This document shows positions 1 to 11,144 of a stretch of 64,000 nt of DNA, piece after piece. The stretch is from Euglena gracilis (lineage: Eukaryota > Euglenida > Euglenophyceae > Euglenales): positions 66,112,891 through 66,176,890 of the forward strand of contig CP154954.1 of assembly GCA_039621445.1 (NCBI GenBank). Direction: 5' to 3'. How positions within the stretch are numbered: the first letter of the stretch is position 1; each line of letters starts with the position of its first letter. The position numbers were made by a program, and so were the translations under genes. Under the pieces are notes generated by a model. The model saw only the letters and a program-made list of their open reading frames with translations. It made no database searches and was not told the DNA's origin.

Positions 1-83
1 CCGCCTCCTGCTCCGCCGCCTCCTTCAGGGCTGCCGCCTCCTTCTCCAGCGTGCGCTGCAGCCGGTAGTTGAGTTGGAACTGC
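1..83 (-). CDS. Exon: coiled-coil tail of membrane protein
   Basis: Minus-strand reading gives RQFQLNYRLQRTLEKEAAAL followed by a further E/A/K-rich stretch, open to the window edge. The pattern of charged and Leu/Ala residues suggests a coiled coil after a membrane span. The codons are GC-rich. It is cut by the window edge. Confidence 0.5.
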
Positions 84-3000
84 CGGCGCCGGCTTGGGCA
101 AGGCCGCCCACCCCGGCAGGAGGAGACACCGATGGTTTGGAACGCAAATGCAAATAATCAGGATAACCAGGATATGGTAGCCTGACATGTTGGACGGTAC
201 CAGAGACCTTCACCAAGGCTTAAAGACCCCAGCTCAGGGGGTCCAGCTCAGAGGCTGGAACATTTGGGCTGGCTGGAAAAAGGCTGTTGGCTGACCCAAC
301 CCCCCCTCAGGGGTCCCGGGCTGGAAGTGAGCCCGACCCGGGTCGAATTAGGTACAAAAAAAGTCGAAATTGCTAAAATTTTCCAAAAATTGCCAATATG
401 GGGGGACAGCGGCTGTTTTGCCCAAATTTAACCTGCCCCGGCCATTTCTGCATTTCCGACCCATTTTGGCCCATTTTTGCCCCTTTTTCAACCCCAAAAA
501 GAAAATTTCCGTCACCGTCAAGCTGCCCTTCGGGCGGCTGGAAATAAATAAAACTGGTTGATGGGGGGAGGGGGAGTCCAATGATGGAAAAAGGCTGCTG
601 GCTGGCTGGACCCTCCCCCACGAGGTGGGGTCAATTTTCTTTAGCATCCCTGGCTCTGATTCCCTGACTCTGAAGCCCTGAATCTGACAGGTTCTCAGGC
701 ATAGGGGGGGGGGGGACTTCTCCAGAGAAATTCCGCTATTCGGCATGCAATAGCACCCATGCTCGCCAATTTGTGTGGAAATGGTCATGATTTTTGGAGC
801 TGTGGGAAGCACCACGCTGCTGAGGTACCAACAAGTCGGAGAGTATCCTCTGCTAATGCAACTTCAAATAACAAAAAAATAACGAATAAGAAATAACAGG
901 TCCACTCGTCCCGAGGACCCAAACCGTTTCCGGCAGGGTTTCACAAGAAACATTGCAGCTTGTGTAGAACTGGGATCATGACAATTTCCTGTTTGGCCTG
1001 ACAAGTGACAGGCTCAGGGATGAAAGTCCCACGGGGCTAACTTGGAGGATGGACCGGAGGCACGACGTTGGAAAGCCCAGAAACTTGGGGGAATCGGGAA
1101 ATGGAGCCTCCGGATGGTTGCGGAAGCCAAGAAAGAAAATCTTCGAGCCCAACCTCTTTGACAACATGCATGTGCAAACAGTGGCTTTCATAGCTCTCCC
1201 CCCCCCGTGGATCAAACATTCTGTGCTTGAGGGTTCGTCAAGGCAGGGCTTTCATTTGAACGCGGGGAGGGGGGAATAATTCATGCAGGGAGGAGGATTG
1301 CGGCGAGCAATTGGTTGGTCACGGACATATCAGAGGTGGGCGGGGGGGGGGGGGGGCCTGGCAGGACCATGTAGTAGCTCAGCCCCATCGTATAGAGGAG
1401 GAGGATGAGGGCCATGATGAGGACCTCCACCGTGACGCCCCCGAGCAGGGGGGAGAGGAACGACACGACCCACACCGACGGGGGCAGGGCGGCCGCCGCC
1501 CCGTCAACGACCAACTGAGCCCGGGGGGGGGGGTCGGCCCCCACCCACCCACCCTGGTGGGGGAGGAGGGGGAACTGGGGGGAAAAAAAATCTCCGGGGG
1601 CCGCACCACCCGAAGGGCGCGGCCCACTCACCCATCCCCACCGGGTCACCAACTTTAAATAAAAAATATGTTGGCTTCACCAGCTCGCCAATTTGTCCAA
1701 CAAAGACGGATGTGTGTCAGTTTTTATACTCGGGGGGGGGGTCATTTTTTATCCGGACTTGAACCAGTGGCCAATAATAACAAAATTTCCATTTTGGTTA
1801 TCAATCCATATGCTTCAGACAAGCTTCATCATTCGGGCTTCACAGTTCGTCCTTGTCCATGTTGTGAACACCTGGATGGAGTTGGGTATGCCTGAAGCCT
1901 CCGAGAAATTCAAAAAAGTTCAATTATGTTCTGTCTTGAAGACTCGGTCTCATTCTATTGGCCAGTGTCATTCGATCGTCCACTCTTCCTTCAGCGAACA
2001 AAAAGTGCCAAACCCACGATTGGCTGTTCCTTTTTGAACAAGGAGGGGGGCATTTGCAGGGTGGGTGACTTTGGGTCACTTCCAGGCAATTTTTTCAAAA
2101 AATGTGCCTATCAGCCCAGGGAGGAGGGAGCGATGCACTGCATGGCATGATATAATGATGTTGATGCAAAAAAAATACACCAGAAAGGGCATCTGTGCTT
2201 CTCTATGGCTCTGCTGTGTGACAAAGAGGGGGAGGTGGGATGGCGAAATAGTCAGCACCCAGAGGGCTGCTGCTTGTCTGGGAAGCAACAATCAACGGTG
2301 GTGCTGGCCAGCGAGGGCCCTCCTGTCCACAGGAACAGAAATGAACAGAGTGATGGACGCTCAGGCATGAAATTGCTTGGCGATGCCGCACAAAAAAAAT
2401 ACACTTTTTTTGTGTGGTCCGATCAGGTTTCATTTAAAAAGTTCATGAAATCCTGGAGTGTGTCGGAGACCATACACCAGAAGAAATGGGCTAATCCTTC
2501 TGAAGATAAAAACACAAGGGATATAGAAAGTGTGTGTGGTTGGAAGGGCAAGGCAAGCAGTCATATGCGCCCAAGTGAAGTTGAGGAATTGGAGCACGTC
2601 AAGGTGGCAGAAATTGATGACGAGAGAGTGGGCCAGAAAGCAGGATTGGGCGAAACAACCTCCCATAATATGTGCTGTATCAAACTGTGTGGGCGCAAAT
2701 AACTCACCCCCTGGTTGAGCGCAAGAATTCAAATAATTGCCGCTGGTGCTCGGCCGACTGTACACCACCAATATGTTGGACTTCAAACTTCAAAATCAAA
2801 AGAAACTCAATTTGATGAAGCAACGAACCCCCCTAAGACGGAGCGAGCGTCCACAAAAGGGCACCCCTAGCTGACAAACCAAACAACGGAGAAAAAGTGA
2901 AGTTGGACTGCGCAAAAAGGTGCGGTGCGGTGCGGATCAAAACAGAGGTGGCATCACAGTCACATCCCTCAGACGGAGGTAAAACAACAGAAACTGGTAT

Positions 3001-6000
3001 CGGATATTTGATGCCACCCTACGACACAGAACGGACCCTCCAGTTGCTCTCGAGTGTTTAAAAAAACAAACTTGCCCAGGACATCCTGCTGTCTGGGCAC
3101 CAGAGGTACTTCCGACCCAGCTCCGCACTGACATACCGGTGTAAAGTGTTGTAGGCTCACAGGTGGCTCGGCGCAGTAAGTAAGCTGCAACGGACCTCCA
3201 AGACATTCAAACTTCCAGAAAGCAGGAATCCACTTTTCAAAGTGGGTGCTTCTGACTTTGGACGTTTCTTTGGCATTCCCGCACCACGCCTTCCCTGAAT
3301 GACCAGCCTGAACAACGGAGGTTTCACAAGGGGGAGGGGACAGGGTGGGCCCCGGCCAGGCTTTCATTTAATGCGCCGCGGCGAAGTTTGCCGCAGCGCA
3401 AAAAAAAATCCGCGGCGCACAATCGAATTTTTGCCGCGGCACATCTGCGGCGCACCTGAAACACTGCCGCGGCGCACCAACAACGCACCCGTGGCGCACC
3501 AATGACGTTCCCGTGGCACATGCTTCTTTTTTGTCGCGGCACGGGACTGCAAAAGCGCTCAAACCCGGTCTTTGACATGATAACACCAGCCTTTGCATTT
3601 CGTGAACTCTGCCAGGGAAACAAAAGAAAACTCGCAAAGAAGTTCATTCCCTGTCGGCAAATACCCTTCTCAGCCACGGTCGAGAAAATATCAAAGAGGT
3701 CGGATAGGGGATAATTGGGATGGCTACGCCGCGGCGCAGGCGGCGCTGTCGCGGTGCACAAGGCGCTGCCGCAGCGCACGCGGTGCTGCCGCAGCGCACG
3801 CGGCGCTGCCGCGGTGCATGCGGCACACAGAAGGAAATCTTCCTCGGCGCATGTGGCCACAAAGTTTACGGTGCCGCGGCGCACGCGGCGCAATATTTTT
3901 TTTTTGCGGCGCACTAAATGAAAGTCTGGTCCCGGCTGGGCCGGTGGGTACCCTGCCAGAGCAGGGTTTTCCTCTTCTTTTTTTTGGCGCGAATGGCCGA
4001 AAAAATCTTTGGACCAATAATTGACCCCCCAAAAGTGGGTCCCTCCTAGCCCCCCCGGAGGGTGGGGGGGGGTGGGTCTGGACCCCCCTCCCCCCCGAGG
4101 TCCAAAAAAAACCTCTGCCGTGGTGGAGCTGACAGGCAAGAATCTGAGCGCTGTCAGCTATTTGTGAGAAAGGAAACAGTGGCAATTTGAAGCTGCTGTA
4201 ACTGTCACATTCACATTTGGTGGCAACTTCGCGGGTCACAAAACTGAAACAAATATCTGCACCGCTGGAAGGGAGGTGGTTTAAAAAACCGGACCGGAGC
4301 AACAAATTCGGGTTGACATTGTATAAACGAACCCCATCCTCACCGGATTGATAAAATGAATTCTCTCAATTTGCGTTGTGAACATGGGCCAGGTGGGTCA
4401 TTCGGCAATGTTTGAAACACGCGCCAAGCCAGCCCCTCATTCTGTTGCAACGCTGCGAACACCTCCGCCAGCACAGTGGATTCGATGATGCGCATTTCCT
4501 CCCCGACGTTGACGTGGACGGAGCAGGCGATCCAGGTGATCAGCACCAGATTTTTCAGCTGGCGGCTGTGGGCTGGTGGATGTTGCACGTACAAAATGCA
4601 CACAAAAAATCATTTTACTGCAATTATTATATCACAAAAATTATCAAACAAAAGATATCTGACCGTGATACCTTAGGGTGCTCATTTTTGGAATGCACCA
4701 TGTTTGAAACGCCGCAATCAGACAAACAGAATTGTGATGGCATTCCGGAGGTTGAAAGATTGAGCGGCCAGGACGCCCCGCAGACCAGGTTGTACGTGTG
4801 TGCTTGGATGCAGCGGCCCAGAACCTGCCTTGGCGTGGAGGAGGGACACAGAGGAAGCAAATCACGAACACGCTGCAGCATTGCTGTCCCCTCAGTGCTC
4901 TTCGGTCCCGCTTTTTTTCCGTGTACAGTTTGACCACGGAATGAGTTGCATGGGAGAGAAAATGTGAAATCATCAGAATATGAAACAAAAGAAGAACGGA
5001 ATAGGGTATGTAATGCTCCAGATTCAAATGGGCCTCCGGGTGCGAAGAGAGGTCAACATACTTCAAACAGACAGGGCGACTCTAAGTTCCATATTTTGGC
5101 AATGTCCAGGCAAACCAGGGACCTTGTCCCCCCCCCCGGACCTCCTGGCCATCTTGCAAACAGTTGCATCTCTTCTTCGTCTATGAGATTCCGGCTGTAC
5201 AGAGGTTTCCGAAGGACAGAGAGATGTGTCGTATCTGTGGGATCCGGCAAAGCCCAAATCCCCTTGGCACCCCGGTTGGCACCAAATAATGTTCATTTCA
5301 CACCAAGAAGACAGCTCATTTTGTAACTTTGAATTGGAAAAAGTCTAACAGACTAGTTTTAGACTAATTAATTGACTAAAAGAATATAGACTTATTTCTT
5401 TTGAAGGCAGCGTTTACTTTGCGGCTCGGGTGGTTCTGTCGGTTGATGACATGCATGGGTCTCTGCAATCCCTGTGCTTTCATTTGCAAATAGGCTGCTG
5501 GGTTGAAGAAGGGAATGTGAATGAAGGCCAGCATCACAGCCAAAATACCAAATGGGATGAAATAGAGGGTGGCAGAGGAGCCCAGAAGGCGAGGAAAGCA
5601 TTACTGAGAGGGCATGGATAGCCATGGTCACACGACGAATGGCACGGTGCATGAATTGGCACAAAAAATGCAGGATACAACCTATGCCTCATAGAGTCAT
5701 GGAAGGGTAGGAGTTTTAGACTACAATTAGGCATAACTATTTTCCTACCTTTAGGGAAAGCTAGGTCTAAACAACTTAACAAGGCCTACAACTTAAAGCA
5801 TAACACAGGCCGAAAAATATATCCGTTCAAGAACCGTCCCCCCCCCCGGAGGGGCCCCCCCAAGGGGTGGGTGGACCCCCTCCCCCCCCCCGGTCTTGAG
5901 AAAAAGCCCCTGTTTAGCACACACATGCGACCCCTCTTGCTTTCTTTCTTTCTTTTTGGTTTCCGAGAGTGGGTGGGTGGGTGTCTTGGGGCTGCTGGAT

Positions 6001-8766
6001 GAATAAACGCCGTAATGTTGTGTGGCTTCCAAGAATGGTGCAGCCCATGCCAAAAACAGCACTTTTTCAAAAAATTTCTTCGGCGCCGAAAAGTATATCC
6101 CCCCCTGGGGGACCCCCCCCGGGGGGGGGGGCTCGGCCGGACCCACCCACCCTACCCTACCCCCGCTCCCCCCCGGGGGGTCCACGACTAGAAAAAACCC
6201 CCTGGTGCTAAATGAATCTGGTCCTGCATCTGGGAGGCTCCACCTTAGAAGAACATTAGAAGAATGGAGCCAGTGGAGCCAAAAAAATCTGTCAGTCACT
6301 CTGGAAAAAAACAACCCAGGGGGGGGGGTGGACAGCACTGAGCAATGATGTATGGTCGACGGCAAAAAAAAAAATGGATGTAAGGGTGAAACCGCTGCTG
6401 GGGTAAGAATGACACAATGTTGAACGTTCATTGTTTGATTTTCACTGCGCTGAGTGCCCATGGTGCATACACATGTTACGCACTTGGGGCAAACAGAAAA
6501 TGGTATCCTTTGGACTGTGGTGCGATGGGCAACGAAGCTGTTGCTAAACAATGTTGTTAAATCACCCAAAGTGATAGGTTCGGGGATCCTCTGAACAGCA
6601 AAAGCCAAATCTGGGTGACGATACCAGCCATACTTGTTACAGCGCACGAACAATCCCGAAGGCAGACATGGTTTCAGGAAATGAAATGTGAAGACAAATC
6701 ATCAAAAATGCATCTTGCGATGATATAGCATTCGTCTAAATAACAATAATTGTAATAATTGTATCTCACAGAACGCAAATGGATTGTGCATCACCTACGA
6801 CATCGGGCAGCCAGGTGGGAAAAACTTTCTTGCCTCGCTTCCCAATGCAATCCTGTCGCTTGTATAAAAGCACCAAAATCGAAAGGCAAAAACCGGGGGG
6901 TGGTTTTATTGGCCAAACCACAGGGGAAAACCTGGCTAGGAATAAAAACTGGCACTTTGAGACAAAAGTGTTAATTCCTTTTATTTTTGGGATCCATTGT
7001 TGAAAGCATTAATATGCAAAAAAAACAACATCACCACATCAACCTTCAGAAATTTCTTCGAATTTTTTGAGATTCTTCTCACAGATATACACAAGAAAAA
7101 ACTCTTCTTATGAAGATCACCTTCACCTTCACCAAGCTGGGTAATGATGGTGATGGTGCTCAGACAAGCCTGGTGCTTAGCCCAGGGAGGGGGGTAATGA
7201 GGTCGCCCATAGATTCCCACCCCTGCACCAGGCCTGGGCAGCGTCAGGAACAGCCCGCTCAACACGATCCAGTAGTACGCCAGGCTGATGGTGAACCGGT
7301 CGTCCGCGGCCTGGAACTGGGCCGGCCTCAGGCTCAGCCGCACTCCATGTGTGGGGCGTGGGTGAGGTGGTTGGGCCAGGCACGGTGTGCTTCTTTTTCA
7401 CAACTCCGTGGGGGAGATATGCCCGACGTGGCCCCCCCACCCCCCCTTGGGGGTGGAGGGGGGGCTGGACCCAAGACCAGCCAGACCGAGGGCCGTTTCA
7501 GGCAGCACCGCCTTCGGCGCCAGGGTGTGCGATGGCATTGCCCCCCCCCCGGGAGGGGAGGTCCAAAGGTTTCTTCCCAAAGCCTGGCCATGGCACCCAC
7601 CTTGTCCACAACACCCGGGGGCTACTGGGGTGCAGTCCCTAATTCAAGCGTCCTTTCCGTGGTAATAATGCTGAAGATATTTAAAAGTTGGGTGAAACTT
7701 TAAAAAATAAATTTGTCGGGGAGACTTCAGGGGGACAAGCGTTGGGGGTGACAATTTACGAGAGGATCCGAAGGAGGCCAAACACAAAATAGCCTGAAAA
7801 CCCCCCCCCGTATCTGTGTTTCTATCTTATTGCAAGCTGCGAAAACATGTTGTGTGTACCTGTCCTGGACCTCGCCCCTCGGTATCGGATGCTGAAGCAA
7901 TCTTGGAGTTTGCGCATTTGCAACATTTGGGACAGCTCCCACATCAATGCCTGAGAGGTTGGGTAAACTTGCCATTTAGCCCCTTGGGACCTTGGGGCCT
8001 CTGGAGGGTCACTTAAGATGTTTCTTAAAATTGGTGAGGGGAACTCAGAAATATATCTTAGAAAAGATGCAGTGCAGCAAAAATCTGATGTGTGGTTCTG
8101 ATTCCCCCAACAGTCCAACACCCAACCAGTTTCCCCGGGGGGGGGGGGGGGGGGGATCAGTTGGAACCTTGTTTCAGGGGGTCAGATGCTCTTTGGCACC
8201 TTGCAACAAAGACGAGGAGGAAAAGCTCCCATCTGGGTCCCGGACATGATCTTGAAAAACCCATGTCCAGAGATTTTTCCCCTTTAAAATCTTAAAAACT
8301 TCACCCAAATAATAACCCCCACGGATGTTACCTGGTTGGTCAAAATACTCCCCAGTTTCGAAAAGTATCCCCAGCGGATACGGCACTCCACCACTCCGCC
8401 GTCAGGAGGGGAACACCTAAATATATATCAGTAGAATTCTCAAAAGAATCACTTGAACCAGGTCCATTTTTTATTTAACCGTGTCCAAAATTCTGACGGT
8501 TGAGTGGGGTCCCACCATTGTCGCTGCTCCCATTGCCTGACAGCATCAGAATTCAATCAGGGTGGGAGCCGATTAGCCCCTCCAAAAGACACTATCCCGC
8601 AAACCAGTGCAGGGAAGCCTGCCCTCCATTTCCGGCTGGCTGAAGCGCAGGTTACGCCACAAGGGATGTCGGCGAATGAGGGCGCGAAGCCAACGTGGGC
8701 CATTCGAAAGAATGACCGGCACCATTCCCGTGTGCTGCGACGAGGCACGTACAGCAGCAACGGCAA
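1..8766 (-). CDS. Multi-exon membrane protein, 3' end outside window
   Basis: I do not recognise the family. On the minus strand a series of GC-rich islands stay open in one frame and read as membrane segments followed by a charged coil. The best are at about 7346-7225, 5253-5140, 4822-4722, 4584-4420, 1520-1366 and 83-1. The order hydrophobic spans, then a basic-aromatic linker, then an E/A/K-rich coil is typical of multi-span receptors that carry a cytoplasmic catalytic domain (cyclase or histidine kinase), but any such domain would lie beyond base 1, so the function is unknown. Exon joins were not phase-checked, and two or more genes could be mixed here. The nearest upstream minus-strand gene, the histidine kinase at 18.6-27 kb, looks separate because its domain order is already complete. 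Confidence 0.4.
205..660. repeat. Degenerate GGCTGGAAAAAGG transposon remnants
   Basis: Two blocks of GGCTGGAAAAAGGCTG followed by GGCTG(G)-ACCC and C runs occur at about 262 and 585. The same module lies inside the hAT-like elements at 23167-23601 and 61497-61963, so this is probably decayed copies of that family. No clean target duplication was found here. Confidence 0.35.
1366..1520 (-). CDS. Exon: two hydrophobic spans
   Basis: The minus-strand frame reads VVDGAAAALPPSVWVVSFL, then a second run containing EVLIMALILLLYTMGLSYYM. These look like two membrane segments separated by a short loop. The codons are strongly G/C-ending, unlike the flanks. The neighbouring G and C runs mark the intron side. 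Confidence 0.5.
3357..3928. mobile_element. hAT-like non-autonomous element, GCGCCGCGG-rich
   Basis: Termini CAGGCTTTCATTTAATGCGC (left) and the inverse ending CACTAAATGAAAGTCTG (right). Flanks 3349-3356 (gccccggc) and 3929-3936 (gtcccggc) match at 7 of 8 bases, so this is an 8-bp target duplication with one change. The interior is arrays of GCNGCGGCGCAC units with no transposase. The same family is present at 53200-53469. CAG-type ends plus 8-bp duplications are the hAT hallmark. Confidence 0.8.
3959..4125. mobile_element. Possible related element ending in AACCTCTG
   Basis: A left boundary of CAGGGTTTTCC type and a right end GGTCCAAAAAAAACCTCTG enclose G/C-run DNA. Similar right ends occur near 15465 and 44395. 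I could not find a target duplication, so the limits are tentative. Confidence 0.3.
4420..4584 (-). CDS. Exon of membrane protein
   Basis: The minus-strand frame reads RQLKNLVLITWIACSVHVNV and then an acidic/helical stretch with GEEMRIIESTVLAEVF and LQQNEGLAWRVFQ. One hydrophobic span is followed by an amphipathic helix. It lies in the same orientation as the other exons of the 1-8.8 kb gene. Confidence 0.5.
4722..4822 (-). CDS. Candidate exon, hydrophobic end
   Basis: One minus frame reads VQPGLRGVLAAQSFNLRNAI and ends in a hydrophobic run followed by a GT that could be a donor. Two other frames are also open, so the assignment is weak. Confidence 0.3.
5140..5253 (-). CDS. Candidate exon, soluble segment
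   Basis: The minus frame reads DPTDTTHLSVLRKPLYSRNL, then IDEEEMQLFARWPGG. It reads like real protein and is GC-rich relative to the DNA around it. No family was recognised. Confidence 0.35.
5808..5912. mobile_element. Split hAT-like element, one end (inverted piece)
   Basis: It ends GGTCTTGAGAAAAAGCCCCTG-type at 5912, matching the right terminus of the intact element at 51116-51446. It is followed directly by tttagcac (5913-5920), which is the exact reverse complement of the 8 bases after the other end at 6205-6212. See the paired entry at 6030-6204. Confidence 0.6.
6030..6204. mobile_element. Split hAT-like element, other end
   Basis: It ends CCACGACTAGAAAAAACC..CTG at 6204, which is the reverse complement of the left terminus of the 51116 element. 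It is followed by gtgctaaa. Inside are the family's GGCGCCGAAAAGTATATCC and AAAAAATTT modules. Both ends of the element therefore point right, with the target duplication inverted between them. Confidence 0.6.
7225..7346 (-). CDS. Exon: transmembrane segment
   Basis: The minus frame reads LRPAQFQAADDRFTISLAYY, followed by WIVLSGLFLTLPRPG. It is a polar segment leading into a membrane span, with G/C-ending codons. It fits the membrane protein encoded further left. Confidence 0.5.
8557..8766 (-). CDS. Weak candidate exon
   Basis: All three minus frames are open across this GC-rich island. The most protein-like contains LLYVPRRSTREWCRSFFRMA. Position and orientation would suit an upstream exon of the membrane protein, but the frame cannot be decided by eye. 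Confidence 0.25.
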   Translation of the reverse strand: MPLLLYVPRRSTREWCRSFFRMAHVGFAPSFADIPCGVTCASASRKWRAGFPALVCGIVSFGGANRLPP

Positions 8767-9316
8767 CGCTGGCGCCGCCAGTCCGATGGACCCAAAGCAA
8801 CTATCGTAGTAGTGGCATCAAATACCGACCTCCCCCCCCCATGAAAACAGCCACCTGACAGGGTCAGCGTCAGGGGGAAAAAAGTGAGAAAATGAGGCAT
8901 TTTTTGAATTTTCCGGCCTGCAGCACCAGAACAAAATTTGTCGTCATTCTCGGAACCTGGCAAGGAGTAGAGGGTCCGGACACCCCCTCCCAACATCTGC
9001 GGGGGGTCTGGACCCCCCCCCCCCTCACCACCTGACCCCAGAGGAGGAGTCGGGACCCCCCCCTCAACCACCCGCTTCAAAAAACCGAGAGGTTCCCAGA
9101 CATCCCTGCCCCCCCCCCAGTTAATAAACAAGCGGGTCTTTCGGTGACCAACCTTTCCAAAAAAGAAAAGACTCCTGGATGCAATCAACCAGGACGTATT
9201 TGCAGATAGCTTCCGGACCCCTGTGCCCCCAAAATGAAACAGCTGGAATTCGTCGGCAAATTTTGGCAGTCTAAATTTTTGTAACCTTCCAGCTCCTATG
9301 TGGGCACCTTCGCCAC

Positions 9317-9413
9317 TGTGTGTGTGCGTGTGCGTGTGCGTGTGCGTGTGCGTGTGCGTGTGCGTGTGCGTGTGCGTGTGCGTGTGCGTGTGCGTGTGCG
9401 TGTGCGTGTGCGT

Positions 9414-9494
<81 letters not shown>
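9317..9494. repeat. (TGTGCG)n then (TG)n microsatellite
   Basis: About 18 hexamer units TGTGCG are followed by pure TG. It is open in several frames only because of its periodicity and is not coding. Confidence 0.95.
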
Positions 9495-9495
<1 letters not shown>

Positions 9496-11021
9496 CTGGC
9501 GCGTGCGTGGTGCACAACAGAAAAGACAGGCAAAGAAAATACAAGGCCGTCGTGCTTGGTCAGGTCAAGGATTACAGCATTGGTAATTTTGGGCCGGATA
9601 ATCGAGGGCGGCACAGAAGGAGTGGGGTCGGTGGGAATGCACGGTGAGGGGAAGTCCACGTTGTCAGAGGCAAGGCCCCTCTGCCAGGAATGCAAAGCAA
9701 CGCTCGCCAGCGCAAGTCCATCGTGCTGGCTTCACGGCCAGGAACCCATAGTCCAGCTGGACCCATCCCTTCCCTTCGGGGGTGGGGGGGGGGCAAATTA
9801 AATTCAATAAATGTCCACATAAATGAAACGCCGTCAATGAACAAAGTGCAAATAAAGGAGAATGCCCGAGGAATGGTCGCAGAGTTAGTCTCAGACCCAG
9901 AATCTGAACCCGAACCTTGGAATACAGAGGTAGCCAGTGGAAATTTTTCTGCTTACTTTTTTTGCGGTTGAAATGCTCACCCACGTGCCGACTTGAGAAC
10001 AGACTTTTTATGCAGTCTTGGGTTAACAGACCTCCCTGCTGGGAGGGGTCCACAGCAAACCCCACTAGCCAAATTTATTAAGAATTTTGCAGTCAACCCC
10101 CCCCCCCTTCGCTCCAAATCCTTGTGCGAAAACTTTGATGGCAAAAAGTTTCATGTGCTTGACGACAAATGAAAATGCAATCCTGTACCAATCTTCCCAA
10201 TCCAATAACTTTTGATAGGACTGCGATTGATTGTACAAATAAGCCAGATTCCTTTCAAACCCACTTCCGTTGAGCCCAGCCAAGGTCAGACAATCATAAA
10301 TTTGGCCCAAAACCAACCAGTGTGCAGAGTGACCTTTCACAGCGGCCGCCACAACCCACATATCCAAACAATTCAGCTGGAAGGAAAGCGGCGCTTCTGG
10401 ACAATGTTGCAGGCAGGTTGGGATTCCGGCAGCAACGTTTGTGGCGCCCAGCAAGCAATGAAGGTGGAGCTTGCCATGAGGAAGGGTGGTATCCATCACG
10501 TTCCGTGGTGCCTTGAACCAGATCAAACGTCACTTAAGGCTCAGGAAACTTCTTGAGGAAAAAGGTGGATATAATAAATATTTTCCCACAACCAGAACAT
10601 GGACTTCAACAAACAAGCAAAAACTTCGCCTCCCTAGTCCAAGACAGACCAATGTTCAGAAAATGTGTCGTTGACACGGGGGGAGGGGGCACGGTGTGTC
10701 AACGCCACTGTTGTTCAACGAGAAACCTCAGGTAGTCATCCGGAAAAGTGCTGTTGACACAGGGGGGGGGGGCACATCAAAAAGATTCATTCCTGTCTTC
10801 CAGAAGCACAGGAATTGCATACATGTTCAACCTATCACTATATGGTCTCAGTGCTGGCGGACCTGTCAGGTGACAGTTGCCCGGGAAGGGAACAACCACT
10901 CCCTTCCAAGGTCCAGACATTCTGGCGGATTGCCGAGGTGGACAGGTTCCAAAATGAACCAAACAGAAAACGCATGACTTCGTGATGGTGGTTGAGGTTG
11001 AGCAAAGGTCAAGGTCAGGAA
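9495..11021. other. No confident gene
   Basis: It contains long frames (for example minus 10099-10450) but no splice-bounded GC-rich island that I can assign. Two G-run modules near 10678 and 10762 share TTGACACNGGGGGG-type sequence and may be small repeats. Confidence 0.4.
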
Positions 11022-11144
11022 CATAGATTCACTTAGCGACCCTGCGGGGGGGGGGCACTTTTCTGCTGGCCCAAACTCACCCACCCACCCACCCACTCTC
11101 AAAAAACCCCGGGGGGGGGTACGTAGGTCTTAAATGAATCTATG
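11022..11144. mobile_element. 123-bp hAT-like MITE
   Basis: Termini CATAGATTCACTTAGCGACC and the inverse GGTCTTAAATGAATCTATG. It is flanked by an exact 8-bp duplication gtcaggaa at 11014-11021 and 11145-11152. It is too short to encode anything. The termini resemble the CTAAATGAA-ended families elsewhere in the window. Confidence 0.85.

Noticed and set aside
10065-10526. 153-codon minus-strand frame with Trp/Tyr-rich sequence as a gene
   Set aside because: No codon bias, no splice signals and no family phrase; the plus strand is also open over much of it.
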